Origin: Phenylobacterium aquaticum
GTDB taxonomy: Bacteria; Pseudomonadota; Alphaproteobacteria; Caulobacterales; Caulobacteraceae
DNA: 64,000 nt
Direction: 5' to 3'
Assembly (NCBI RefSeq): GCF_022695515.1
Contig: NZ_JALDPT010000013.1
Coordinates: 1 to 64,000, forward strand
The first letter of the stretch is position 1. Each line of letters starts with the position of its first letter. The position numbers and the translations under genes were made by a program. Below are positions 33,854-43,314 of the stretch, piece after piece. The notes beneath the pieces are model-generated. The model made no database searches. It saw only the letters and a program-made list of their open reading frames with translations, and had not been told where the DNA came from.

Positions 33854-35284
33854 TCAGAACCTGAAATAGAGGAACGGGTTGAGACTGGCGTTGGTCAGCA
33901 TGGCGACGCTGAGCGCGAAGCCCGCGACCAGCAGCCAAGCGGGCGCAGCATGGACCGCCACGGTGTCGAGGCGGGGCTCGAGATGCTCGGCCTGGCCGAC
34001 CATGGGCCGGCCCGCCCGCGCCATGAGGGCCGGGGCCAGGGGCGCGGCGAACAGGCCGCCCAGGACCAGGGCGGCGGCGACCTCGAGATTGAGGGTGCGG
34101 ACGAGGCCGATTCCCTGGGGCGTCCAGCCGGCGGCGCCGGTCATGGCGTGCAGATAGGCGAGCGCGTGCGGCAGGTCCGGCGCGCGGAACAGCACCCAGC
34201 CGCAGATCACCACGAGGAGGGCGTAGAGGTGGCCGACCGGGCGCGGCGCCCGCTCCAGCAGCCGGCCGAGGCCGAACCGCTCCAGCATCAGGAAGGCGCC
34301 GTGATAGAGGCCCCAGAGCACGAAGGTCCAGGCCGCGCCGTGCCAGAAGCCGGTCAGCAGGAAGACGATCATCAGGTTGCGCACCGTCGCCAGCCGGCCG
34401 CCGCGATTGCCGCCCAGGGGGATGTAGATATAGTCCCGGAACCAGCTGGACAGCGACATGTGCCAGCGCCGCCAGAAGGCGGTGATCGAGGCCGCCGCAT
34501 AGGGGTGGTCGAAGTTCTTCGGGAAGGTGAAGCCCAGCATGAAGGCCAGGCCGATCGCCATGTTGGAATAGCCGGCGAAGTCGAAATAGATCTGCAGCGT
34601 ATAGGCGACCGCCCCCAGCCAGGCGGTGGTTCCGTCGAGGGGGCCCGTCCTGTCGAAGGCGAAGTTGGCCAGATGGGCCACGGTGTTCGCCACCAGCACC
34701 TTCTGGGCGAGGCCGGTGATGAAGTACTGGACGCCCAGGCCGATATGGCCGGAGCGGCGGCGGTCGCCGTGCATCTCGTCGCGGATATGGGCGTAGCGGA
34801 CGATGGGCCCGGCGATCAGGTGCGGGAACATCAGGATATAGGCGGCGAACTTCAGGGGATCGCGCTCGACCGCCACCGCGCCGCGGCGCACGTCGATCGC
34901 ATAGCTGATCAGCTGGAAGGTGAAGAACGAGATGCCCAGCGGCAGGCGCTGGGCGATCTCCGGCAGGGGATCGCCGGGCAGGACGGCGTTCAGATTGTGG
35001 GCCAGGAAGCCTGCATATTTGAAATAGGCGAGCACGCTGAGGTCGAGGACGATCAGGGCGCCCAGCCAGAGGCCCGCGCCGCGCCCTGACCGGGCCACGG
35101 CCAGGGCGCCCGCCCAATTGGCCGCGATCAGGGCGGCCAGCAGCAGGACATAGGCCCCCTCGCCCCAGGTGTAGAACACCGCGCTGCCGACCAGCAGGGC
35201 GCCGGTCCGCCAGCCGCTGGCGTAGTAGCCGATGAGGAACAGCGGCAGGAAATAGAAGATGAAGATGATGGAGCTGAACAGCAC
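33854..35284 (-). CDS. MBOAT family O-acyltransferase (AlgI-like)
   Basis: 476 aa with about eleven membrane helices. The MBOAT hallmarks are FWRRWHMSLSSWFRDYIYIP and LTGFWHGAAWTFVLWGLYHG, the His of FWHG being the predicted active-site residue. It moves acetyl groups across the inner membrane for O-acetylation of exopolysaccharide, LPS or peptidoglycan. The AlgJ-like gene follows two bases after its stop, so the pair is a functional unit. It is divergent from the GH84-like gene. Confidence 0.88.
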   Translation of the reverse strand: MLFSSIIFIFYFLPLFLIGYYASGWRTGALLVGSAVFYTWGEGAYVLLLAALIAANWAGALAVARSGRGAGLWLGALIVLDLSVLAYFKYAGFLAHNLNAVLPGDPLPEIAQRLPLGISFFTFQLISYAIDVRRGAVAVERDPLKFAAYILMFPHLIAGPIVRYAHIRDEMHGDRRRSGHIGLGVQYFITGLAQKVLVANTVAHLANFAFDRTGPLDGTTAWLGAVAYTLQIYFDFAGYSNMAIGLAFMLGFTFPKNFDHPYAAASITAFWRRWHMSLSSWFRDYIYIPLGGNRGGRLATVRNLMIVFLLTGFWHGAAWTFVLWGLYHGAFLMLERFGLGRLLERAPRPVGHLYALLVVICGWVLFRAPDLPHALAYLHAMTGAAGWTPQGIGLVRTLNLEVAAALVLGGLFAAPLAPALMARAGRPMVGQAEHLEPRLDTVAVHAAPAWLLVAGFALSVAMLTNASLNPFLYFRF

Positions 35285-35389
35285 CCGTCTTGTTCCCCCG
35301 CCCGACGGCCACGCTCATGCTGATAGGGCCTGGAACCGTCCCTGTCAGCCCGTGCTATGGAGATGCCTGGCCACCTGGGGAGGACGCCG

Positions 35390-36452
35390 ATGACGGTCGA
35401 GTTGGGGATCATCGAGGGCTATTACGGCCGCCCCTGGTCCTGGACGGCCCGGGCGAGCAGGTCACCGCGCTCAAGCCCCACGGCTACGGCTTCTATCTCT
35501 ACGCCCCCAAGGCCGACCCTTTCCTGCGGCGGCGCTGGCGCGAGGCCCATCCCGCCGCCGAACACGCGCAGATGTCGAAGCTCGCCGCCCACTGCGCGGC
35601 CGAGGGCGTGCGGTTCGGCGTGGGCCTGAGCCCCTATGAGCTCTATCTGGACTTTGGCCCTGAGGCGAAGGCGGCGCTGGCCGACAAGCTGGCCGAGCTG
35701 GACGCCGCGGGCGTGCACGACCTGGCCATCCTGTTCGACGACATGCGCGGCGACGTCGACGGCCTGGCCCGCGACCAGGTCGAGATCCTGCACTGGATCG
35801 CCGAGCGCTCGCGCGCCGAGCGGCTGATCTTCTGCCCCACCTATTACAGCGATGATCCGGTGCTCGACGCGGTGTTCGGCGCCCGGCCCGCCGGCTATCT
35901 CGAGGACCTGGGCCGCGATCTCGACCCTGCGATCGAGATGTTCTGGACCGGCGAGGAGGTCTGCTCGGCGGCCTACAGCCCCGGCCATCTGGAGCGGGTG
36001 GCCGGCGTGATGCGGCGCAAGCCGATCCTGTGGGACAATTATCCGGTCAATGACGGGCCGCGCATGTGCCCCTTCCTGCATGTGCGGGGCATGATCGGCC
36101 GGCCGGCCAGCCTGGCGCCGCATCTGGCCGGCCACGCGGTCAATCCGGCCCTGCAGCCGGTGCTGTCGCGGATTCCCTTGATCACCCTGGCCCACAGCTA
36201 CGCCCAGGGCGACGCCTATGAGTACGCCCGCTCCACCCGCGCCGCGGCCCGCGAGGTGCTGGGCGAGGAGCTCGGCGACCTGACCCTGCGCAATCTGATG
36301 TGGCTGCAGGACCTCGCCGCGACCGGCTGGAGGAATCAGCCGAGCGCCTGCGCCGCCGGTTCGGGGCCTTCGACCATCCGGGCGCCCGCGAGGTCATCGC
36401 CTGGCTGGACGGCGACTATGTGATCACCCGCGCGATGATGGAGGAGTCTTAA
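35390..36452 (+). CDS. GH84-like beta-N-acetylglucosaminidase (O-GlcNAcase/hyaluronidase type), two frameshifts
   Basis: About 354 aa over three frames. The N terminus GIIEGYYGRPWSW is the GH84 catalytic-barrel start, followed by HGYGFYLYAPKADPF and, near residue 120, LAILFDDMRGD, which holds the adjacent aspartates used for substrate-assisted catalysis. The first shift is near 35450-35457 (one G missing, AEQVTAL restored), the second near 36321-36330 (one base missing, giving LEESAERLRRRFG through to TAA 36450-36452). A GAGGA site precedes ATG 35390. It probably removes GlcNAc from glycan or protein; no signal peptide is visible. Confidence 0.8.
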
Positions 36453-36456
36453 ATAT

Positions 36457-36466
36457 TATCGCGACA
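36457..36466. promoter_or_regulatory. Candidate OhrR/MarR operator upstream of the regulator
   Basis: TATCGCGACA lies 51 bases upstream of the regulator GTG. The TCGCGA core recurs at 37039-37048 and twice at 37094-37118, upstream of the hydrolase gene, which suggests a common binding site. Confidence 0.45.
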
Positions 36467-36516
36467 GGTGATTTTATGACACTCTGGATGTCCGGACCCA
36501 TTCGAAGGACTCTTGA

Positions 36517-36960
36517 GTGCCCGCGCCCGTCCTGCCGCTGAAGAACCAGCTCTGCTTCTCGCTCTATGCGGCGACCATCGCCGTCAATCGCGTCTACAAG
36601 CCCATGCTCGACCAGATGGGCATCACCTATCCGCAGTATCTGGTGCTGACCGTGCTGAGCGAGGCCGACGGCCTGACCATCGGCGGCATAGCCGAGACCC
36701 TGGCGCTCGATTCCAGCACCATCACCCCCCTGGTCAAACGGCTGGAGGCCTCGGGCCTGCTGAGCCGCCAGCGCAATCCCGCCGACGAGCGCCAGGTCCA
36801 GGTGCGGCTGACCGACGAAGGCCGCGCCACCCTGGCCAAGACCCCCTGCCTGGGCGACACCCTGCTGGAACGCTCGGGCATGAGCCTGGACCAGAGCCTT
36901 GAACTCAACGCCCAGGTGCAGGACCTGATCGAGGCCCTGGGCCGCACCGGCGCCGCCTGA
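36517..36960 (+). CDS. ohrR: MarR-family, OhrR-type peroxide-sensing regulator
   Basis: 147 aa starting at GTG 36517 with AAGGA upstream. KNQLCFSLYAATIAVNRVYK carries Cys13 in the position of the reactive OhrR cysteine, and a second Cys in TPCLGDTLL near 109 suits a two-Cys OhrR. The winged helix is at about 55-100 (TLALDSSTITPLVKRLEASG, DERQVQVRLT). Members repress organic hydroperoxide resistance genes until the Cys is oxidised. Here the next gene is an alpha/beta hydrolase rather than ohr. Confidence 0.82.
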   Translation: MPAPVLPLKNQLCFSLYAATIAVNRVYKPMLDQMGITYPQYLVLTVLSEADGLTIGGIAETLALDSSTITPLVKRLEASGLLSRQRNPADERQVQVRLTDEGRATLAKTPCLGDTLLERSGMSLDQSLELNAQVQDLIEALGRTGAA

Positions 36961-37038
36961 AAAGGCGCCCACGCCTGCGGAGTCATCGTTCGCACGCGAA
37001 CCTGACACCGGTGTCTCAGCCCTTCCAACAAATTTCTG

Positions 37039-37118
37039 TGTCGCGACAAGTTTCTCGTGGACAACCCTCAGGTGATCCCTTAGCCCTGTTGATTATCGCG
37101 ATATCTTTTATCGCGATC
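37039..37118. promoter_or_regulatory. Candidate regulator-binding palindromes upstream of the hydrolase
   Basis: TGTCGCGACA (37039-37048, perfect palindrome), TATCGCGATA (37094-37103, perfect palindrome) and TATCGCGATC (37109-37118) all share the TCGCGA core. The latter two are 15 bases apart, in phase for side-by-side protein binding, and lie 18-42 bases before the hydrolase ATG. Confidence 0.5.
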
Positions 37119-37135
37119 AGTCTACGGAGGATCAG

Positions 37136-38110
37136 ATGGAACCCCAGCATCCCCAGGGCGCGTCGCGCCGCGGCGTCATCGCCGCCGGCGTGGGCCTGAC
37201 CGCGGCGGCGATCCTGCCGTCCACCCGGACCGCCCAGGCGGCCTCACCTCAAACCACAGGGACCAAGACCATGAGCAGCGGCACGATCACGACCAAGGAC
37301 GGGACCGAAATCTATTACAAGGACTGGGGTCCCAAGACCGCCCAGCCGGTGGTCTTCCACCACGGCTGGCCGCTGACCGCCGACGACTGGGACGCCCAGA
37401 TGATGTTCTTCCTGGGCAAGGGCTATCGGGTCATCGCCCATGACCGGCGCGGCCATGGTCGCTCAAGCCAGACCGACACCGGCAACGAGATGGACACCTA
37501 CGCCGCCGACGTCGCGGCTCTGGCCGCCCATCTGGACCTGAAGGCCGCCATCCATGTCGGTCACTCGACCGGCGGCGGCGAGGTGGCCCGCTATGTCGCC
37601 CAGTACGGCGGCGGCGGCCGCGTGGCCAAGGCGGTGCTGATCGGGGCTGTGCCGCCGATCATGCTGAAGACCGACAAGAATCCCGGCGGCCTGCCGATCG
37701 AGGTGTTCGACGGCTTCCGCGCGGCGCTCACCGCCAACCGCGCCCAGTTCTTCCTCGATGTGCCGACCGGCCCGTTCTACGGATTCAATCGTCCGGGCGC
37801 GAAGGTCTCCCAGGGCCTGATCCAGAACTGGTGGCGGCAGGGCATGATGGGCGGCGCCAAGGCCCACTATGACTGCATCAAGGCCTTCTCCGAGACCGAC
37901 TTCACCGACGACCTGAAGAAGATCGAGGTTCCGGTGCTGATCCTGCACGGCGAGGACGACCAGATCGTGCCGATCGCCGACTCCGCCCACCTGGCGATCA
38001 AGCTGGTCAAGCACGGCACGCTGAAGACCTATCCGGGCCTGCCGCACGGCATGTGCTCGACCCACCCGGACGTGATCAATCCGGACCTGCTGGCCTTCTT
38101 CAAGGCCTGA
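37136..38110 (+). CDS. Alpha/beta hydrolase (cofactor-free haloperoxidase/esterase type) with Tat-like leader
   Basis: 324 aa from ATG 37136, with ACGGAGG upstream. The N terminus [19 protein letters not shown] resembles a twin-arginine signal. The core (from about 45) has the oxyanion HG motif [11 protein letters not shown], nucleophile elbow GHSTGG, acid [10 protein letters not shown] and a C-terminal His in [12 protein letters not shown]. It matches non-haem chloroperoxidase-like esterases. The upstream palindromes shared with the OhrR-type gene suggest induction by organic peroxide. Confidence 0.85.
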   Translation: MEPQHPQGASRRGVIAAGVGLTAAAILPSTRTAQAASPQTTGTKTMSSGTITTKDGTEIYYKDWGPKTAQPVVFHHGWPLTADDWDAQMMFFLGKGYRVIAHDRRGHGRSSQTDTGNEMDTYAADVAALAAHLDLKAAIHVGHSTGGGEVARYVAQYGGGGRVAKAVLIGAVPPIMLKTDKNPGGLPIEVFDGFRAALTANRAQFFLDVPTGPFYGFNRPGAKVSQGLIQNWWRQGMMGGAKAHYDCIKAFSETDFTDDLKKIEVPVLILHGEDDQIVPIADSAHLAIKLVKHGTLKTYPGLPHGMCSTHPDVINPDLLAFFKA

Positions 38111-38112
38111 GA

Positions 38113-38727
38113 TCAGGCGTCGCGATCGGCCGCGGTCGGCGGGGACTCGGTCCCCAGCCGGTCGCGGAAGGCCTTCAGCCGGGCGCGGTAGCCCTCGGCG
38201 TCGCCATATTCCAGGAACCCGTAATAGCGGCGGTGGGGATCGGTGATCTTCACCGCATGCTTGATCGGGCACCAGTACTGCTCGGTGCGGCTGGACACCT
38301 CGCGTACATAGGCCACCACCCCGTTGGCATAGGCGCAGAAGGCGCAGTTGAGCGACTCGATCACGTTGAGATATTTGAGCTTGCTGCGGTCGAAGGCGAT
38401 GTAGTCGCGGCGCTTCACCCGCGGGATCTTGTAGGCGCGGAAACAGATCGCCTGATAGGCGCTGACCCAGGCGTCGAGAATGACCATGGGCACGATCAGG
38501 GAATAGATCACCGGCGAGGTGAGCACGATCGGCCAGCTGGTGCCGCCGAAATACTTCACGAAGGTCATGCGCAGCTTGCGGTGCTGGGCGGCGATGCCGT
38601 GTTCGAACTCACCGATCTGTTCCTTGAGCGCCCAGCCCAGGGCCCGGCGGCGCTGCTCGATCTCGCGGTCGAATTCGCCCTGCAGGCGGACGATCTCCGC
38701 GGCCAGGTCCTGCATGCGTTGGGTCAT
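38113..38727 (-). CDS. Conserved-looking membrane-associated protein of unknown function
   Basis: 204 aa. An N-terminal amphipathic coiled coil (about 1-45: AAEIVRLQGEFDREIEQRRR) is followed by one or two hydrophobic helices (about 65-90) and a cysteine-containing region (NCAFCAYANGVVAYVREVS and EQYWCPIKHA) that could bind metal. The CxxC...C...H set looks conserved in type, but I do not recognise the family. It converges with the hydrolase gene with two bases between the stops. Confidence 0.55.
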   Translation of the reverse strand: MTQRMQDLAAEIVRLQGEFDREIEQRRRALGWALKEQIGEFEHGIAAQHRKLRMTFVKYFGGTSWPIVLTSPVIYSLIVPMVILDAWVSAYQAICFRAYKIPRVKRRDYIAFDRSKLKYLNVIESLNCAFCAYANGVVAYVREVSSRTEQYWCPIKHAVKITDPHRRYYGFLEYGDAEGYRARLKAFRDRLGTESPPTAADRDA

Positions 38728-38795
38728 CGAAACATCCGGGTCGGGCGGGGAGCGCGCGGTGACGCTTCCCTAGCACGGCCCGGCGCGCTTGGCCG

Positions 38796-39716
38796 TCAGT
38801 ACCAGGCGCGCACGCCGACCACGACGCTGGTCGCCTCCACCTCCCGGCCGGCGGCGCGGGCATAGTCGGCGGTGCGGCCAAAACGGCGGTCATAGGAGAC
38901 CCCGACATAGGGGGCGAACTCGCGCTTGAGCTCATAGCGCAGGCGCAGGCCCAGCTCCGCCGTCGAGAGCCCCGAGCCGACCCCGATCCGCGGCTGATCC
39001 TGGGCGGCGAGGTTCAATTCGACGCGGGGCTGGAGGATCAGGCGCTGGGTGAGGCGCAGGTCATAGGTCCCCTCCAGCCGGCCCAGCAGGTCGCCCTTGT
39101 CCGACAGGAACACAGCCCCTTGCGTCTCCAGCCAATAGGGCAGCAGGGTCTGGAAACCGGCGGTCAGATAGGTGCGAGACGGCGTGGGCTTGAAGTCCTG
39201 GCGCAGGCCGACTTGCAGGTCGGTGTAGCGGGTCACGGCGCGGGAATAGAGCGCCTGCAGTTCGGCCGCCTCCACGCCGCCGCGGACGGCGCCCTCGCCC
39301 TCCGTCTTGAGGACCAGCCGGTTGAGGTCGCCCCCCGTCCAGGCCTCGCCGGCCCAGCGATAGCCGTCGCCGCCGGAGCGAGCCTGATACTCGAGGAGAT
39401 CGGCCATCACCTTGGACATGCGCATGCCGCCATGCTCGGTCCGCAGCACCTGGCGGGCCGCGGCCATGGCCGCGGGCGAATAGTAGCGCTCGGCGGCGTG
39501 GTCGGTCGGAACCGGGGGCGGGGCGGTCGGGGTCTCGGCGACCGACGGCGGGCCTGCCTCGCCCTCGGCCGGCGCGGCGGCGGGCGGAGCCGCATGGCCC
39601 ATGTCCATATGGCTCATGTCCATGCCGGACATGTCGTGGGTCGCCTGGGCCGCGGCGGGGCCGGCGAGGAACAGAAGCGCGAGGACGATCAGGGGGGCGA
39701 TCAGGGGGATGCGCAT
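38796..39716 (-). CDS. copB: Copper resistance protein B (outer-membrane)
   Basis: 306 aa with a signal peptide ending AQA, then a Met/His-rich copper-binding stretch (MSGMDMSHMDMGH), and a beta-barrel domain with the CopB signature YSPAAMAAARQVL and alternating strands ending in VVGVRAWY. It sits in the outer membrane and binds or sequesters copper. Its start overlaps the copA stop by one base (TGATG). The usual copC/copD and CopRS-type regulator genes are not visible nearby. Confidence 0.92.
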   Translation of the reverse strand: MRIPLIAPLIVLALLFLAGPAAAQATHDMSGMDMSHMDMGHAAPPAAAPAEGEAGPPSVAETPTAPPPVPTDHAAERYYSPAAMAAARQVLRTEHGGMRMSKVMADLLEYQARSGGDGYRWAGEAWTGGDLNRLVLKTEGEGAVRGGVEAAELQALYSRAVTRYTDLQVGLRQDFKPTPSRTYLTAGFQTLLPYWLETQGAVFLSDKGDLLGRLEGTYDLRLTQRLILQPRVELNLAAQDQPRIGVGSGLSTAELGLRLRYELKREFAPYVGVSYDRRFGRTADYARAAGREVEATSVVVGVRAWY

Positions 39717-41458
39717 CAGCCGGCCTCCCCGTCGAAGGGCCGCACGGCGAACACCTGAAACATGCCGGCGTGCATGTGATAGAGCATGTGGCAGTGGAAG
39801 GCCCAGTCGCCCGGCTCGGCGGTGAAGTCGAAATCCACCTTGCCCCCCGGCGCCACGACCACCGTGTGCTTGCGCGGCATGTGGCCAGCGGTTCCCTGCA
39901 CCAGCTCGAAGAAGTGGCCGTGCAGGTGGATCGGGTGGGCCATCATGGTGTCATTGACCAGGGTCACCCGCACCCGCTCGCCCTTGCGGAACGGATAGGG
40001 CGGCGGCCCGTCGGCATAGCTGACCCCGTCAAAGCCCCACATGAACCGTTCCATATTGCCGGTCAGGTGGATCTCCAGCGCGCGGCTCGGCGCGCGCGTG
40101 TCCGGGTTGGGCGCCAGCGCCGCGAGGTCGGTATAGACCAGGATCCTGTGATCCAGCCCCTCGAGCCCCTGCCCCGGCTCGCCGGTGCGGTACGTCGGCA
40201 TGGGGGCGATCGACTGGACGCCGGGCCCCATCTTCACCTGGGGCGCGTTCTTCGGATTGAGCATGGACATGTCCATGCCGCCCCCAGACATGCCGGCCAT
40301 CTTCGGCATGTCCATGCCCATGTCGCGCATGGTGGCCAGCGGCCGGGCGCGAAGCGGCGGAACCTCGGCGCTCATGCCGGGCCGCGGCGCGAGCGTCCCG
40401 CACGCCATGCCCGAGCGGTCGACAGCCTCGGCGACCAGGGTGAAGGCCTTGTCCTCGAAGGCCTGGACGATGACGTCAAAGGTCTCGGCGTTGCCGATCT
40501 GGAACTCATCGACCTCGACCGGGCGCACCGGCTGGCCGTCGGCGGCCACCACGGTCAGCTTCAGGCCGGGGATGCGGATGTTGAAGATGGTCTGGGCCGC
40601 GGCGTTGATGAACCTCAGCCGCACCCGCTCGCCGGGCGTAAACAGGCCTGTCCAGTTGTCGCCCGGCCCATGGCCGTTGATCAGGAAGGCGAAGGTGGCC
40701 CCGGTCAGGTCGGAGATGTCGGCCGGGTCCATGAGCATCTTGGCCCATTCCATCCGGTCCTTCAGCGGCTGGTCCTTCCCGGCCAGCAGGCCCGCCACCG
40801 TCTCGCGCTGGAAATTGAACACGCCGGGCTGCTGCTTCAGCTTCTGCATCAGGGCGTGGGGATGGATCGGGCTGAAGTCCGACAGCATGACCACGTGCTC
40901 GCGGTCATAGGCGATGGGGTCGGGGCCGGCGGGATCGATGATGATCGGGCCATAGTGGCCCATCGGCTCCTGCAGGCCGGAATGGCTGTGATACCAGTAG
41001 GTCCCCGACTGGATGACCGGGAACTCGTAGGTGAAGGTCTCGCCCGGCTTGATCCCCGGAAAGGTCAGGCCCGGCACCCCGTCCATCTGGAAGGGCAGCA
41101 AGAGGCCGTGCCAGTGGACCGAGGTGTCCTCGTCGAGGCCGTTGGTCACCTTGATCCGCGCCGACTGCCCCTCGCGCAGTCGGATCAGGGGCGCCGGCAC
41201 CGTGCCGTTCATGCCCACCGCATGGGCGGGCTTGCCGTCGATCTCGAAATGGATCTCACCGACCGACAGCGCGATGTCGGGGCCCACAAGGGTGGGTCCG
41301 GCGGGCGGAACCGCGCCCGAGGCGGCCATATGACCCATCATCCCGCCCATTCCGGCGCTCTGCGCCCAGGCCGGCAGGAGGCCGTCCAGCGCCGCCGCAG
41401 CCCCCGCAACGCCCGCGCCCCGCAGCAGGGTTCGGCGATCCAGCGGAAGGCGGGGCAT
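39716..41458 (-). CDS. copA: Multicopper oxidase CopA
   Basis: 580 aa with a Tat signal (LDRRTLLRGAGVAGAAA). All four copper-ligand motifs are present: SVHWHGLLLPF, YWYHSHSGLQE, HPIHLHGHFFE and the type 1/3 motif WAFHCHMLYHMHAGMF. A Met-rich insertion (DMGMDMPKMAGMSGGGMDMS) near residues 375-395 is typical for CopA/PcoA. It oxidises Cu(I) in the periplasm. It forms an operon with copB. Confidence 0.95.
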   Translation of the reverse strand: MPRLPLDRRTLLRGAGVAGAAAALDGLLPAWAQSAGMGGMMGHMAASGAVPPAGPTLVGPDIALSVGEIHFEIDGKPAHAVGMNGTVPAPLIRLREGQSARIKVTNGLDEDTSVHWHGLLLPFQMDGVPGLTFPGIKPGETFTYEFPVIQSGTYWYHSHSGLQEPMGHYGPIIIDPAGPDPIAYDREHVVMLSDFSPIHPHALMQKLKQQPGVFNFQRETVAGLLAGKDQPLKDRMEWAKMLMDPADISDLTGATFAFLINGHGPGDNWTGLFTPGERVRLRFINAAAQTIFNIRIPGLKLTVVAADGQPVRPVEVDEFQIGNAETFDVIVQAFEDKAFTLVAEAVDRSGMACGTLAPRPGMSAEVPPLRARPLATMRDMGMDMPKMAGMSGGGMDMSMLNPKNAPQVKMGPGVQSIAPMPTYRTGEPGQGLEGLDHRILVYTDLAALAPNPDTRAPSRALEIHLTGNMERFMWGFDGVSYADGPPPYPFRKGERVRVTLVNDTMMAHPIHLHGHFFELVQGTAGHMPRKHTVVVAPGGKVDFDFTAEPGDWAFHCHMLYHMHAGMFQVFAVRPFDGEAG

Positions 41459-41550
41459 GGGTGTGATCCTGAACGACGTCGTCCGGGCCCTAGATCACGC
41501 GCCCCGGAGCGAAACAATGCGCCGCGTCAATATAGGCGGTGCGGTTGGGA

Positions 41551-42006
41551 TCAACAGGGTTCGAAGGTGTCGGGGTTCAGGAGGGGATAGATCTCGCCAA
41601 TCGTGGTGGTCCGCCTCACCTTGCCGAGCGTGCCGTCCAGCTCGCTACGGTCGTCGCCGTCCATATAATCCTGTGCGAAGCCCTCCATCGCTGCGCAGGC
41701 GCGGCGCTGAACCTCAGCCAGAGTGACAGGCTCCATCGGCTCCAGATCCTGTTCGATCCGCCACTGCGACGGACCGAAAGGGGAGAACATGGTCCACCAG
41801 CCCCCGGCGCGGCCGATCCGGGTGATCGACCGCACCCGCCAGCGCCGCCCGTCCGCGTCGATCAGCTCCATCCCGTCCTGCATGTTGTCCCGAAGCGTTC
41901 TGGGCCCGCATTTCGTGAGCCGATCAAGATCCGGAAAACCCCAGATCTCGCCGCCGGTGGTGAAGCCCAGGACCGGGAATTGAAAGCTGATCTCTGCGGT
42001 TTTCAT
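41551..42006 (-). CDS. Hypothetical protein of the accessory patch
   Basis: 151 aa from ATG 42006 (GGGGG upstream; ATG 42018 is an alternative). Mixed alpha/beta, cytosolic, with WGFPDLDRLTKCGPRTLRD and WWTMFSPFGPSQWRIEQDLE. I recognise no domain. It is divergent from the toxin/immunity genes and may be another immunity or cargo gene of the same patch. Confidence 0.5.
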   Translation of the reverse strand: MKTAEISFQFPVLGFTTGGEIWGFPDLDRLTKCGPRTLRDNMQDGMELIDADGRRWRVRSITRIGRAGGWWTMFSPFGPSQWRIEQDLEPMEPVTLAEVQRRACAAMEGFAQDYMDGDDRSELDGTLGKVRRTTTIGEIYPLLNPDTFEPC

Positions 42007-42018
42007 CGAAGCCCCCAT

Positions 42019-42358
42019 GGAACATATGGGGAACTTAGATGGAGGCGCGCGAATTGTGAAGCCTCAACCTAACGTCGTGGGGAGCCGCGGGGCTTTGATT
42101 GGGGCGTTCGGCTGTGCGGTGGTGGCGCCGGAGCATTGAGAGCGTGGGTGGGCGATTCTCCGACGATCAAGCGCGGTGGCGTGCCAAATTGCGGCCATGG
42201 GAACGGCACGCCCCTAAGAGATCAGCCGTTGTCTCGATACATATGTTCTCTTTTTGTTCTTGTCGTTGCCTGACGTTTGTGCGATGATCCTAGCAGTTGG
42301 AGTCGCGCGCCTGGCTTGCGCCGTCCACCGAGCAATCAAAGACAAAGATGAGGTTTTC
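42019..42358. other. Regulatory spacer between the hypothetical gene and the toxin gene
   Basis: About 340 bases without a credible gene. It contains the LexA-type box at 42245-42259 and is less GC-rich than the surrounding chromosome, especially at 42225-42300. Confidence 0.5.
42245..42259 (+). promoter_or_regulatory. LexA/SOS box, GTTC-N7-GTTC
   Basis: GTTCTCTTTTTGTTC matches the alphaproteobacterial LexA consensus exactly, including the T-rich spacer. It lies 100 bases upstream of the toxin start codon on the same strand, so the toxin gene is predicted to be induced by DNA damage. Confidence 0.75.
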
Positions 42359-43314
42359 ATGGATAGCAGCCATCCGGCGCTGCTGAGCGAAGGTGAGACA
42401 ACGCCAGAGTTCATCCTACGTCGCGCTATCGAGGTTGCCGCTCGCAATTGGGCGGAACATTCAGGCCGGGCGATTTGGGCTGCTTCAACGAGCACCGGTG
42501 AAAATCTGTCCGCCCCCCGAACGGCAGACGTGGTGAGGCTAGGCGGGCGTGTGATCGATCGACGGTCTGGGGCCCTCCCGCAGTCGCTACGGCGCAATCT
42601 AACGCAATCTTCTGGCCGACTGTTCCTACAAGTAAATCATCTGGAGCCGGCGTCACTCACCAGAAGCCCCAGAGCTCCCAGGGAACATCATACGGTAGGC
42701 TGTACGCGCCGATGCCCGACGATCTTGTTGAACTCCGCCGACAGCAGACGGAGTTTGCTCAGACCGCGCGCGACATCGACAAGCAGAATAGTTGGCTTGC
42801 AATTCCCGCGCTGGCGCCTGTCGCAGCTGTGTTAGGTATCGAGGGTGCCGCTATTGCAAGCCGGCCGCTCATCGCAGATGCGGTCGAAATGCCGCTGAAT
42901 TTCGTCAATCGCGAGCCCTGGCAACGCGGCGCTCAGAAGCTGGCGCAAGCCCTGACTGAGACCCAAAAAAACATTCTTAGGAGAGCTGCCAGGACCAAGC
43001 TCGCGCGCGCGAACGGCATCCCCACAAAGGCGATGCAGGCGGAGGTTCATCATAGCGATCCGCTTGAGTGGGCGCACCTTAAACCCAATGCCGATCCGAA
43101 TAGGCTCGCGAACCTATGGGGCCTGCGAGGAGAAGCCCACGACATCGCGACCCGCGCCTGGGCCGACTTCAGCAGATCGCTGAAGGGAAGGTTGCCAACC
43201 CAAGCGGAGCTAATGGAGGCCAAACTGCGCATTGATAGAATGGTCGAAGCCTACATCCGCCGCGCAGGGGTGCCGCGCTCCAACACGCCGCCACGGGAAG
43301 GGGGACCAATTTGA
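42359..43314 (+). CDS. Predicted HNH/EndoVII-fold nuclease toxin, frameshifted
   Basis: About 318 aa over two frames. ATG 42359 follows TGAGG. The first frame (DSSHPALLSEGETTPEFILR onward) runs to GALP, and the shift lies near 42571-42580, where one C is missing from a C-run; the second frame then reads AVATAQSNAIFWPTVP without stops. The C-terminal 90 residues carry AEVHHSDPLEWAHLKPNADP, NRLANLWGLRGEAHDIATRA: a His-His...Pro...Asn...His layout like that of HNH/EndoVII-type toxin nucleases. The SUKH immunity gene overlaps its stop. SOS control is predicted from the box upstream. Confidence 0.65.
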
